Shown piece after piece: positions 26,143 through 33,804 of a DNA stretch of 64,000 nt. The stretch's first letter is position 1; each line of letters opens with the position of its first letter. This DNA is from Mesobacillus foraminis (GTDB lineage: Bacteria > Bacillota > Bacilli > Bacillales > Cytobacillaceae): NCBI RefSeq assembly GCF_004340465.1, contig NZ_SLVV01000003.1, forward strand, positions 296,982 to 360,981, in the 5' to 3' direction. The position numbers were made by a program, and so were the translations under genes. The notes beneath the pieces were generated by a model that saw nothing but the letters and a program-made list of their open reading frames with translations, was not told the origin of the DNA and did no database searches.

Positions 26143-26500
26143 TACATATGAAAAAAATTCTATGGAACCAATCTTGGTGGAAAAAGGGAGAGAAGGTCAC
26201 GTAGAGGAGTTCTATGTAACCAACCCTGGTGGAAATTGGAGAAGAAGGTCACGTAGAGGAGCTCTATGTAACCAATCCCTGTAGAAAAGGGTGAAGGAGG
26301 TCACGTAGAGGAGTTCTATGTAACCAATCCCGGTGAAAAAAGGAAGAGAAGGTCACGTAGAGGAGTTCTATGTAACCAATCCCTGTAGAAAAGGGCGGAG
26401 GAGGTCACGTAGAGGAGTTCTATGCAACCAACCCTGGTGGAAATTGGAGAAGAAGGTCACATAGAGGAGTTCTATGTACTCATCACGATGGAAAAAGGGA
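26143..26500. repeat. 52-bp tandem array with internal inverted repeats
   Basis: Six units begin with GGTCACG/GGTCACA at 26195, 26247, 26299, 26351, 26403 and 26455 (exact 52-bp period). A divergent copy starts near 26143. Each full unit holds GGTCACGTAGA, a 5-base loop (GGAGT), then TCTATGTAACC, an 11-bp near-perfect stem. The other half alternates between two types (CCTGGTGGAAATTGGAGA and CCTGTAGAAAAGGG). The 52-bp period is not a multiple of 3, and stops occur in every unit, so it is not a repeated protein. It lies between prfB and the YitT gene; the function is unknown. Confidence 0.9.
26148..26204 (+). CDS. Possible 18-codon peptide at head of the 52-bp array
   Basis: GGGAGGAGG (26133-26141) is followed by ATG 26148 and an ORF MKKILWNQSWWKKGEKVT that stops at TAG inside the first full repeat. 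The ribosome site is good and the peptide is basic with three Trp. It may simply be a chance reading of the degenerate first repeat. Low certainty. Confidence 0.25.
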   Translation: MKKILWNQSWWKKGEKVT

Positions 26501-26639
26501 CTAATTTAGCAATAAGCATCACAATAAGAATATAAACAAGGTTTCCAAGGAATCTCATTCTCCTCCCCATGAAGCCCGCAAAACTCAACCACCTTCCCTC
26601 AAAATACCATATCCCCAAACAGCCCAACTCCCCCTGCAT
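26472..26639 (-). CDS. Possible small membrane protein
   Basis: A 55-codon minus-strand ORF with GGAGG 4 bases before its ATG at 26639. The C-terminal half is one hydrophobic segment (FLGNLVYILIVMLIAKLVPF) after a basic GRRMR, as in a single-pass protein. Its last codons lie in the final 52-bp repeat. The spacing of the ribosome site is short and no family is recognised, so this may be spurious. Confidence 0.25.
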   Translation of the reverse strand: MQGELGCLGIWYFEGRWLSFAGFMGRRMRFLGNLVYILIVMLIAKLVPFSIVMST

Positions 26640-26772
26640 AATTCCTCCAGATAAAATCAAACTAATTCAAATAGAAGATTTAGCCCTTTACCACGGTAGA
26701 TGGCTGGCATTTACAACTTTTGTCTCCAATGCTATACTCACTGCTGGAAATTGACTGAAGGAGACTAACTAG

Positions 26773-27636
26773 GTGAAGAAAAAACGAAATACTGTGCAAA
26801 ATCCGGGATTGGAAAAGCTGTTTGAATATGTGTACATTCTTGCGGGTTCGGCTGTTGTTGCAATTGCTTTTAACCAGTTCCTGCTCCCGAACCAGGTTGC
26901 TTCTGGCGGGGTCAGCGGAATCAGCACGATTCTTAATAGTCTTTTGGGCTGGGAGCCAGCTTATGTTCAATGGGCTTTTAATATCCCGTTATTTATAGCG
27001 GGTGTTATTTTTCTTGGCGGGCGGTACGGGATCAAGACGCTTGTCGGAACCATTTTTCTGCCGTTTGTTGTGTTTTTGACAAAGGGCTGGGAGCCCTGGA
27101 CGCTGGATCCGCTTCTGGGTTCCTTGTTTGGAGGAATTGGTGTGGGTCTCGGGCTTGGCCTGGCGTTTCGCGGAAAGGCTTCAACTGGAGGTACCGACCT
27201 GGCTGCACAAATCATTCATAAGTTCACGGGTTTATCCCTGGGGACCTGTGTTGCTCTGATTGATGGATTGATTGTCCTGACAGCCACGGTCGTCTTTGAC
27301 ATTGAACGCGGCTTATATGCCTTGATTTCCCTGTATGTGACTTCGAAGACGATTGATATGGTCCAGATTGGGATTGGCAGATCCAAAATGGCGATGGTCA
27401 TCACGGCTCATCAGGATGAGGTCCGGGAAGCCATCCTGCATAAAATCGACCGCGGTGTGACAAAACTATCAGCATATGGTGGCTATACCGATCAAGAACG
27501 CCCTGTCCTGATGTGCGTTGTCGATCAGACGGAGTTCACAAGATTGAAACAAATTGTCCAGACAATTGACCCATCAGCATTTGTAATTGTGACTGATGCT
27601 TCTGAGGTATTGGGTGAAGGTTTTAAACGGGCATAA
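26773..27636 (+). CDS. YitT family membrane protein (YvjA-like)
   Basis: 287-aa protein with an N-terminal DUF161 membrane region (five or six hydrophobic segments; repeated motif GGVSGIS... and GLAFRGKASTGGTDLAAQIIHK) and a soluble C-terminal DUF2179 domain (VTKLSAYGGYTDQERPVLMCVV). Transport or signalling functions have been suggested for the family, but none is established. The start is GTG with AAGGAGA upstream. Position between prfB and cccB matches B. subtilis yvjA. A shorter paralogue lacking DUF2179 lies at 56501. Confidence 0.88.
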   Translation: MKKKRNTVQNPGLEKLFEYVYILAGSAVVAIAFNQFLLPNQVASGGVSGISTILNSLLGWEPAYVQWAFNIPLFIAGVIFLGGRYGIKTLVGTIFLPFVVFLTKGWEPWTLDPLLGSLFGGIGVGLGLGLAFRGKASTGGTDLAAQIIHKFTGLSLGTCVALIDGLIVLTATVVFDIERGLYALISLYVTSKTIDMVQIGIGRSKMAMVITAHQDEVREAILHKIDRGVTKLSAYGGYTDQERPVLMCVVDQTEFTRLKQIVQTIDPSAFVIVTDASEVLGEGFKRA

Positions 27637-27686
27637 CATTAGTATATGATAGAACTGTATGTAAAATTTGCTGAGGGGGAGTAACA

Positions 27687-28004
27687 TTGAAAAAGAAGTT
27701 TTTTGCTCTGTTGATGGGAGCATCCCTTGCCCTTGCTGCCTGTGGCGGCGGCGGAGGAGATGAGGCCGGGAACGATACAGCCGGAGCAGGAGATCCAGAA
27801 AAGCTGTACAACCAGAAGTGCTCTGGCTGCCATGGCGGTGAGCTTCAGGGCGGTGCGGGGCCGGAACTGGCGCATATCGGATCCAAGTATACCCAGGAAG
27901 ATATCGAGGGAATCATTAAGAACGGTCAGGGTGCAATGCCTAAAGGCTTATTGACAGGTGAAGATGCCTCCGCAGTCGCAGAATGGCTGGCAGGCAAAAA
28001 ATAA
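27687..28004 (+). CDS. cccB: Cytochrome c-551 lipoprotein CccB
   Basis: 105-aa membrane-anchored small c-type cytochrome. The lipobox LALAAC sets the lipid-modified Cys at about residue 19, followed by a Gly/Asp linker. The heme site is CSGCH with the distal Met ligand in GAMPKGLL. It carries electrons on the outer face of the membrane to terminal oxidase. The start is TTG with GGGGAG upstream. The neighbour order (YitT protein, cccB, ftsEX) is conserved in bacilli. Confidence 0.93.
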   Translation: MKKKFFALLMGASLALAACGGGGGDEAGNDTAGAGDPEKLYNQKCSGCHGGELQGGAGPELAHIGSKYTQEDIEGIIKNGQGAMPKGLLTGEDASAVAEWLAGKK

Positions 28005-28016
28005 GCCAAGACAGGA

Positions 28017-28054
28017 AGCTTGTGAGCTGAAAAGCCACAGGCTTTTTCTTTTTT
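28017..28054 (+). terminator. Terminator after cccB
   Basis: AGCTTGTG / CACAGGCT (one G-U pair) followed by TTTTTCTTTTTT. Confidence 0.7.
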
Positions 28055-28418
28055 CCCTAATACATCCCCCTTTTCATAAAAATAAACCTCAAATCAAACG
28101 TTTTTCACAATTTATCCAACAATATTTTTAACCCCTTTGTAACATGAATGAAATACTTCTGAAGATTCGCTTCCTTGGCACAAAAGTTAAAACCCTAGTA
28201 ATTACATAGGGTTGGCGGTTTTCCTTCTCCTGAATTTTCCAATACCCTTGCCGCTATCCTCTGTCATAGGCTAAAAATGGGAGAAAGCGCTCATTTTGAA
28301 AACAAATTGTAATATATTAAGTGGTTTTTTTGGAAGAACTTGATGATATAATGATTCTGGTAGAAAAATATGTCGAATGTTAGCCATGGGATAAACTAGT
28401 ATCTAAGGTGATTATAGA
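28055..28418. other. Region upstream of ftsE, no gene
   Basis: AT-rich, no ORF with a ribosome site. A TATAAT stands at 28347-28352, 67 bases before ftsE, without a clear -35. It probably holds the ftsEX promoter. Confidence 0.4.
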
Positions 28419-29105
28419 ATGATAGAAATGCAGGATGTATATAAAACTTATTCCAATGGCGTAACTGCAGCCAGCGGATTGACAGTTAAAATAGATCAAG
28501 GTGAATTTGTTTATGTTGTCGGACCCAGCGGTGCCGGGAAATCAACCTTCATTAAATTGATGTACCGGGAAGAAAAAGCCACTAAAGGGATGATTACGGT
28601 AAATGGAATTAACCTCTCTACATTAAAAAACAGCAAGGTTCCATTGCTGCGCCGGAACATCGGGGTGGTTTTCCAGGATTTTAAGCTCCTGCCGAACATA
28701 ACGGTTTATGAGAATGTGGCTTTTGCCCTGGAGGTAATCGAGGAACAGCCTGCAGCCATAAAGAAAAAGGTTATGGAAACTCTTGATCTTGTCGGCTTGA
28801 AGCATAAAGCGAGAATGCTTCCGACAGAACTTTCCGGAGGAGAACAGCAGCGAGTGGCGATTGCCCGTTCCATCGTGAATTCGCCGAAAGTTGTCATTGC
28901 CGATGAGCCCACCGGAAACCTGGACCCGGATACTTCATGGGAAATCATGAATATTCTTGCAGAGATTAATTTAAGAGGAACAACCATTGTTATGGCCACC
29001 CATAACAAGGAAGTTGTTAATACAATCACGCACCGTGTTATTGCGATCGAAGGCGGAAAGATTGTGCGTGATGTACAGAAGGGTGATTACGGCTATGAAA
29101 GCTAG
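28419..29105 (+). CDS. ftsE: Cell-division ATP-binding protein FtsE
   Basis: 228-aa ABC-type ATPase that, with FtsX, senses the cell cycle and activates a peptidoglycan hydrolase outside the membrane. Walker A GPSGAGKST, the Q-loop VVFQDFKLLP, signature LSGGEQQRVAIARS, Walker B VVIADEPTGNLDP and the switch His in MATHNKE are all visible. It overlaps ftsX by 11 bases. The start ATG lacks a strong ribosome site (AAGGTGATTATAGA precedes it). Confidence 0.97.
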   Translation: MIEMQDVYKTYSNGVTAASGLTVKIDQGEFVYVVGPSGAGKSTFIKLMYREEKATKGMITVNGINLSTLKNSKVPLLRRNIGVVFQDFKLLPNITVYENVAFALEVIEEQPAAIKKKVMETLDLVGLKHKARMLPTELSGGEQQRVAIARSIVNSPKVVIADEPTGNLDPDTSWEIMNILAEINLRGTTIVMATHNKEVVNTITHRVIAIEGGKIVRDVQKGDYGYES

Positions 29106-29988
29106 AACCTTCCGCAGGCATTTCAGAGAAAGCTTTAAGAGCCTGGGACGAAACGGCTGGATGACCTTCGCATCCATAAGTTCCGTAACAGTGACGCTGT
29201 TGTTGGTCGGTGTCTTTTTCGTCATTATGATGAACCTGAATAGCGTGGCAACGTCCATTGAGAAGGATGTCGAAATTCGCGTCCATATCGATATCGCTGC
29301 CAATGATAAAGATAAAGAGGTTTTAAAACAGCAACTGGAGCAGATTCCAAAAATAGAAAGCATCGTCTACTCTTCCAAAGAACAAGAGCTGAAAAGTCTG
29401 ATTGACAGCTTTGGGGAAGAAGGAGAAGCCTTTAAGCTAGTTGAACAAGAGAACCCTTTAAATGATGTGTTCGTCGTAAAGACCAAAAATCCCACCGATA
29501 CTGTAAACGTGGCCGGGGAAATTGAAGAGTTAAAGCATGTTGCCTCCGTCAAATATGGACAAGGCACAGTCGAGCCGCTGTTTAAATTTATCAAGGTCAG
29601 CAGGAATGTCGGGCTGATCCTGATTGTGGGCCTGTTGTTTACGGCGATGTTCCTGATCTCGAATACGATCAAAATTACGATACTGGCACGGCGGAATGAA
29701 ATTGAAATCATGAGGCTGGTCGGGGCGACCAACTCCTTCATCAGATGGCCATTTTTCCTTGAAGGACTCTGGCTGGGGATTTTTGGTGCCATTATTCCGA
29801 TTGCAGCTGTTTCAACTGCTTACTATTATTTGTTTGATATCCTCCAGCAAAAGCTGGCCAACAATTTTATCAAATTAATTGAGTTTAACCCGTTTGTATA
29901 CCAATTATCCGCTATCCTCCTGATCATGGGAGCAGCAATTGGAATCTGGGGAAGTCTTATGTCCGTCCGTAAGTTCTTAAAAGTGTAG
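29095..29988 (+). CDS. ftsX: Cell-division membrane protein FtsX
   Basis: 297-aa FtsX. There is one N-terminal transmembrane helix (about residues 25-45, SVTVTLLLVGVFFVIMMNL) and a large extracellular loop (about 50-165) that contacts the hydrolase. Three C-terminal helices form the FtsX/MacB-type core (IKITILARRNEIEIMRLVGATNSFIRWPF in two pieces). The ATG at 29095 is inside the ftsE 3' end, matching the start of B. subtilis FtsX (about 296 aa); longer in-frame reading upstream is ftsE sequence. The likely partner hydrolase is the next gene. Confidence 0.96.
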   Translation: MKARTFRRHFRESFKSLGRNGWMTFASISSVTVTLLLVGVFFVIMMNLNSVATSIEKDVEIRVHIDIAANDKDKEVLKQQLEQIPKIESIVYSSKEQELKSLIDSFGEEGEAFKLVEQENPLNDVFVVKTKNPTDTVNVAGEIEELKHVASVKYGQGTVEPLFKFIKVSRNVGLILIVGLLFTAMFLISNTIKITILARRNEIEIMRLVGATNSFIRWPFFLEGLWLGIFGAIIPIAAVSTAYYYLFDILQQKLANNFIKLIEFNPFVYQLSAILLIMGAAIGIWGSLMSVRKFLKV

Positions 29989-30098
29989 TCTGAACAGGGG
30001 AGGCAGTTCTCCCTTACATAAACACTTTCTAATAATAGACGATACAGAGAGAGATAAAGTTACGAAACTATCAAAAGTCGGAGAGGGGAAATAATCTA

Positions 30099-31484
30099 GT
30101 GAAAAAGCATATACTCTCACTAGCAGTAGTCAGTACTTTAAGCCTGGGTTCCTTGCTCAGCCCATATACGTTAAACCATGCAAGTGCAGACAATCTTTCA
30201 GAAATGGAGCAGAAGAAAGCGAACCTGCTTCAGGAACAGGCAAAGAAAAATGCTGAAGTGCAAGAAAAAGAATCCAAAATCGGCGAGCTGCAGAATCAGC
30301 AGGCAAGCGTCGAAAGTCAAATCAAGACACTTGATCTTAAAGTAGAAGATACAACTAAAAAGCTCGATGAAAAAAATGCTCAGATTAAAGAAACTGAGGA
30401 GCAGATCAAGAAGCTGAGAGAAGAAATCAAGATTCTTGAGGAACGCATCGAGAAGAGAAATGAACTTCTGAAAGAAAGAGCACGTTCTTATCAGGAAAGC
30501 GGCGGCAATGTGAGCTACCTTGATGTGCTTATGGGAGCTCAAAGCTTCAGCGATTTTGTTGACCGTGTAGGTGCTGTTGCTACACTCGCACAGGCCGACA
30601 AGGAGCTTCTTGAAGAGCATCAAAGGGATAAGGACGAACTTGAGAAGAAGAAAAACGAAGTTGAAACGAAGCTTGCAGATCTTCAGGAAATGAAGAAGGA
30701 GCTTGAAACGTTAAAAGCAAATCTTAAAGCGCAGATTGCTGAAAAGAATAAACTGATGGAATCACTGAAAAAAGAAGAGAAACATCAGCATGCAGAAATG
30801 ATTAGCAAGCAGGAAGAGGCTGCTGTACTGTCTGCACAGGCATCAGCAATGGAAAAAGCAATCCAGCTTGAAAAGAATAGAATTGCAGAGGTTGCTCGTC
30901 AGGCAGAACTCGCTAGACAGGCAGAGCTTGAAAGGCAAAGAGCAGCGGAAGCGGCAGCAGCTGCGGCTGCGGCAGCACAGTCGAAAAAGAGCAGCGGTTC
31001 TTCTTCGTCCAGCTCCAGCTCCAGTGCTAGCTCAGCTGCCCCGGCACCAGCTCCTGCCCCGGCACCAGCACCAGCACCAAAGGTTTCCAGTGGCGCCTTC
31101 ACTTGGCCAGCCAGCGGAAGTGTTACTTCTGGCATGGGGCAGCGTTGGGGAAGCTTCCATGCCGGTATTGATATTGCGCGCCGTGGCGGCAACGTTCCAA
31201 TCGTAGCTGCAGCTGACGGTGTTGTCATCCGTTCTTATTTCTCTTCCAGCTATGGAAATGCGATTTTTGTCTCCCACTCTATTAATGGACAAGTTTATAC
31301 AACAGTCTACGCTCACATGAGTGCGAGAATGGCAGGAAATGGAGCAGTTGTGAAAAAAGGTCAAAGAATTGGTACGATGGGGAACACAGGCCAATCCTAC
31401 GGACAACATTTGCATTTTGAAGTTCATAAAGGGCCTTGGAATGCATCCAAATCAAATGCAATTAATCCATTGTCGGTATTGTAA
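30099..31484 (+). CDS. Coiled-coil M23 murein hydrolase, probable FtsEX partner
   Basis: 461-aa secreted protein. Signal peptide 1-30 (ending NHASA); long Glu/Lys/Gln coiled coil (about 33-275) with the PcsB/CwlO-type core SYLDVLMGAQSFSDFVDRVGA; low-complexity Ala/Ser/Pro linker (about 285-330); C-terminal M23 LytM domain with zinc ligands in FHAGIDI and HLHFEV. The usual B. subtilis FtsEX target CwlO has an NlpC/P60 domain instead. Here the same activation coil is joined to a zinc endopeptidase that would cut the peptide stem or cross-bridge. It lies 110 bases after ftsX. The start is GTG with GAGAGGGG upstream. Confidence 0.9.
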   Translation: MKKHILSLAVVSTLSLGSLLSPYTLNHASADNLSEMEQKKANLLQEQAKKNAEVQEKESKIGELQNQQASVESQIKTLDLKVEDTTKKLDEKNAQIKETEEQIKKLREEIKILEERIEKRNELLKERARSYQESGGNVSYLDVLMGAQSFSDFVDRVGAVATLAQADKELLEEHQRDKDELEKKKNEVETKLADLQEMKKELETLKANLKAQIAEKNKLMESLKKEEKHQHAEMISKQEEAAVLSAQASAMEKAIQLEKNRIAEVARQAELARQAELERQRAAEAAAAAAAAAQSKKSSGSSSSSSSSSASSAAPAPAPAPAPAPAPKVSSGAFTWPASGSVTSGMGQRWGSFHAGIDIARRGGNVPIVAAADGVVIRSYFSSSYGNAIFVSHSINGQVYTTVYAHMSARMAGNGAVVKKGQRIGTMGNTGQSYGQHLHFEVHKGPWNASKSNAINPLSVL

Positions 31485-31536
31485 TTTAAGAGGTCTCAGT
31501 ATATTGTATACCCGGGAAATCGACTTGAATAAACAG

Positions 31537-31573
31537 AAAAACAGCTTGGAGTACGCTCCAGGCTGTTTTTTTA
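31537..31573 (+). terminator. Terminator after the M23 hydrolase
   Basis: AAACAGC-TTGGAG / CTCCA-GGCTGTTT around a TACG tetraloop, followed by T7. Confidence 0.85.
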
Positions 31574-31602
31574 TTGTTGAACTATATGGGAATGAAGTAG
31601 GG

Positions 31603-31740
31603 CTACTCAAGAGATCTTGATTTTCTGCGTTGATTATTTAAGAGGTGCTTCGGTTTTTTTGCCAATGCAATGATCATACCAACAAAGCCTAACCCTAAAA
31701 TGGAGGACAAGATCCATGCAAATGTTTCAATCGTTTCCAT
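31603..31740 (-). CDS. 45-aa single-pass membrane protein
   Basis: Starts at ATG 31740, 9 bases after a consensus AAGGAGG, and ends in TAG at 31603. One hydrophobic segment (AWILSSILGLGFVGMIIAL) is followed by a basic tail (KKPKH, RRKSRS). The orientation is N-out or N-in by the positive-inside rule with the tail in the cytoplasm. No family was recognised. It is divergent from ctpB and convergent with the M23 hydrolase gene. The strong ribosome site and clean membrane segment make it credible. Confidence 0.6.
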   Translation of the reverse strand: METIETFAWILSSILGLGFVGMIIALAKKPKHLLNNQRRKSRSLE

Positions 31741-31969
31741 AGCTTAAGACCTCCTTCATTCGTGTACTTTTATTAAACTATGCGAGTGGGTTCGTCTTCT
31801 TGCATACCCGTTTTACTCTGTAGCAAAACATCCTCATACCGTAGCCGTCTCAAGCTAAACTTTGGAGGAATGCATGTACAAATAATTCTCATAACTCGTC
31901 CGAACCATTCATATAATGAAAAGCAAGTTTACTATAAAACAAGCAAGGCAGAGCGGGAGGGCGGAGATG

Positions 31970-33409
31970 AACCGAAAATGGATTGCCCTGTTGATGACAG
32001 GGTCCCTGTTGATAGGAGCTGGCAGCACCTATGTCGGCATGCAGTGGGCTGTTGCGAAAGGGGAAACATTCAGTTTAGGGTCTAAGGAAACAGAAAACGC
32101 ACAAATCATATCAGCGGAAGGGCTGAAGAAAGTAGAACAGGCGTACAGCTTGATTTTAACCAGCTATGTCGAAAAAGTAGAAGAGGACAAACTGGTCGAA
32201 GGTGCGATTCAGGGGATGCTCACTAAGCTTGAGGACCCATACTCTGTCTATATGGATAAAAAAACAGCCAAACAGTTTAGTGAGACGCTGGAATCTTCTT
32301 TTGAAGGAATCGGTGCAGAGGTTAGCATGATTGATAACAAAGTCATCATTGTCTCCCCATTCAAGGATTCTCCAGCTGAAAAAGCCGGGCTCAAGCCAAA
32401 TGACCAAATTCTTAAGGTAGATGGCGAGAGTGTTGAGGGGTTGGATCTGTACGAAGCCACTTTGAAAATCAGGGGGAAGAAGGGGACAACCGTTGAGCTG
32501 GAGATAGGAAGGCAAGGGTTGAAGGAGCCCCTGAAAGTGGAAGTGAAGCGTGATGAAATTCCACAAATCACCGTACATGCAGATATGAAGCAGCATGCTG
32601 GTGATAAAATCGGATACTTGGAAATCACCACTTTCTCTGAACATACAGCCAAGGAATTTAAAAAGGAATTGGCTGTACTGGAAGACCAGGGAATGAACTC
32701 TCTGATTATTGATGTACGTGGCAACCCGGGAGGGCTCCTGTCTAGTGTAGAAGAAGTGTTAAAAGAAATGATCACCGAAATGAAGCCCATTTATCAGATA
32801 GAAGAACGAAGCGGTGAAAAAACCAGGTTCTTTTCATCGTTAAAAGAGAGGAAGCCATACCCGATTGTCGTTTTGACCGACAAGGGCAGCGCCTCTGCAT
32901 CAGAAATCCTAGCAGGAGCGATGAAAGAAGCCGGAAGTTATCCTATTGTAGGAGAAAAGACGTTTGGAAAAGGTACCGTCCAGCAGGCAGTTCCAATGGG
33001 TGACGGCAGCAATATCAAGCTAACCTTGTTCAAATGGCTGACGCCGGATGGAAACTGGATCCACAAAAATGGAATCAAGCCGACTGTGGCGGTAGAACAG
33101 CCAAAGCTCTATCATACCCACCCGATCCAAATGGAACAGTCCTTGAAGCAGGACATGAACAGCGAACAAGTGAAGAATGCGCAGGAAATCCTTGAGGGAA
33201 TAGGCTATGCCCCAGGGCGGACCGATGGCTATTTCAGCACACAGACAGAAATGGCAGTAAGGGCCTTCCAGCGAAAAAGAGGAATGGCTGTTACTGGCAT
33301 TATTGACAGCAAGACCGCGGCCGCCCTCGAAGAAGCCGCAAGAGAAGAAATGAAAAAAGAAGAAAACGATGCACAGCTGCAGACGGCCATCAAGCTTCTG
33401 GCCAAATAA
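31970..33409 (+). CDS. ctpB: Carboxy-terminal processing protease CtpB (S41)
   Basis: 479-aa membrane-anchored serine protease (B. subtilis CtpB, 480 aa, cleaves SpoIVFA to trigger SigK activation in sporulation). Order: N-terminal anchor (WIALLMTGSLLIGAGSTYVG), cap region, PDZ domain (about 95-180, SPFKDSPAEKAGLKPNDQILKV), S41 domain with catalytic Ser in DKGSASASEI and Lys in GEKTFGKGTVQ, then a PG_binding_1 domain (about 395-455, LEGIGYAPGRTDGYFSTQT). The ATG at 31970 fits family length; an in-frame ATG at 31916 overlaps a TATAAT at 31912 and is unlikely. Confidence 0.92.
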   Translation, partial: NRKWIALLMTGSLLIGAGSTYVGMQWAVAKGETFSLGSKETENAQIISAEGLKKVEQAYSLILTSYVEKVEEDKLVEGAIQGMLTKLEDPYSVYMDKKTAKQFSETLESSFEGIGAEVSMIDNKVIIVSPFKDSPAEKAGLKPNDQILKVDGESVEGLDLYEATLKIRGKKGTTVELEIGRQGLKEPLKVEVKRDEIPQITVHADMKQHAGDKIGYLEITTFSEHTAKEFKKELAVLEDQGMNSLIIDVRGNPGGLLSSVEEVLKEMITEMKPIYQIEERSGEKTRFFSSLKERKPYPIVVLTDKGSASASEILAGAMKEAGSYPIVGEKTFGKGTVQQAVPMGDGSNIKLTLFKWLTPDGNWIHKNGIKPTVAVEQPKLYHTHPIQMEQSLKQDMNSEQVKNAQEILEGIGYAPGRTDGYFSTQTEMAVRAFQRKRGMAVTGIIDSKTAAALEEAAREEMKKEENDAQLQTAIKLLAK

Positions 33410-33412
33410 AGG

Positions 33413-33441
33413 AAATGCTGCCATTTTGGCAGCATTTTTTG
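33413..33441 (+). terminator. Terminator after ctpB
   Basis: AAATGCTGCC / GGCAGCATTT, loop of 5, then T-run. Confidence 0.88.
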
Positions 33442-33804
33442 TGGGGAGAATCCAGATTGAAAGTGATGTTAACACTTCTCCTAAATTCTTTTGGTGAACG
33501 GGATGCACATTACGGGAAAGGCAGGTCAAGATAAAACTTATCGAGAAAAATGAGTTGTTTAAGTGCTTGATAATGTAAATGAAAATCTAGAGCAAGTTAG
33601 TGATTTCTGTGTCTTCTTTTAGACTAATAATCGCCTGGCGGCAGACTACCACCCCATGAGCACCTTATATCGCGGATGAACACCTTTTCAATTATCTTTG
33701 AGAAAATACCAAACTAGCGATATGTTTTATTCAATGATTTTGTTAAAATAGATTTAACTGACCAAAAATTTTAACTTTAAGATAAAGGCTGGTGACATTG
33801 GGTG
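33442..33804. other. ctpB-minJ intergenic region, no gene
   Basis: About 360 bases without a credible ORF. A short direct repeat (ATGAGCACCTT at 33657, ATGAACACCTT at 33676) occurs, and a TAAAAT at 33744-33749 may be the minJ -10. Nothing else stands out. Confidence 0.35.

Noticed and set aside
26143-26500. CRISPR array
   Set aside because: Direct adjacency and 52-bp units without unique spacers of constant length rule it out; alternating halves are themselves repeated and no cas genes are present.
28139-28160. WalR box before ftsE (TGTAAC-ATGAA-TGAAAT)
   Set aside because: The second half matches poorly and it is far (about 260 bases) from ftsE.
28283-28296. cre site upstream of ftsE (AGAAAGCGCTCATT)
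   Set aside because: It mismatches the first and last conserved positions, and there is no functional reason for CcpA control.
31872-31896. SigG/SigF promoter before ctpB (GCATG ... CATAACT)
   Set aside because: Spacing between the two parts is 13 instead of 16-18, and the -10 has mismatches.
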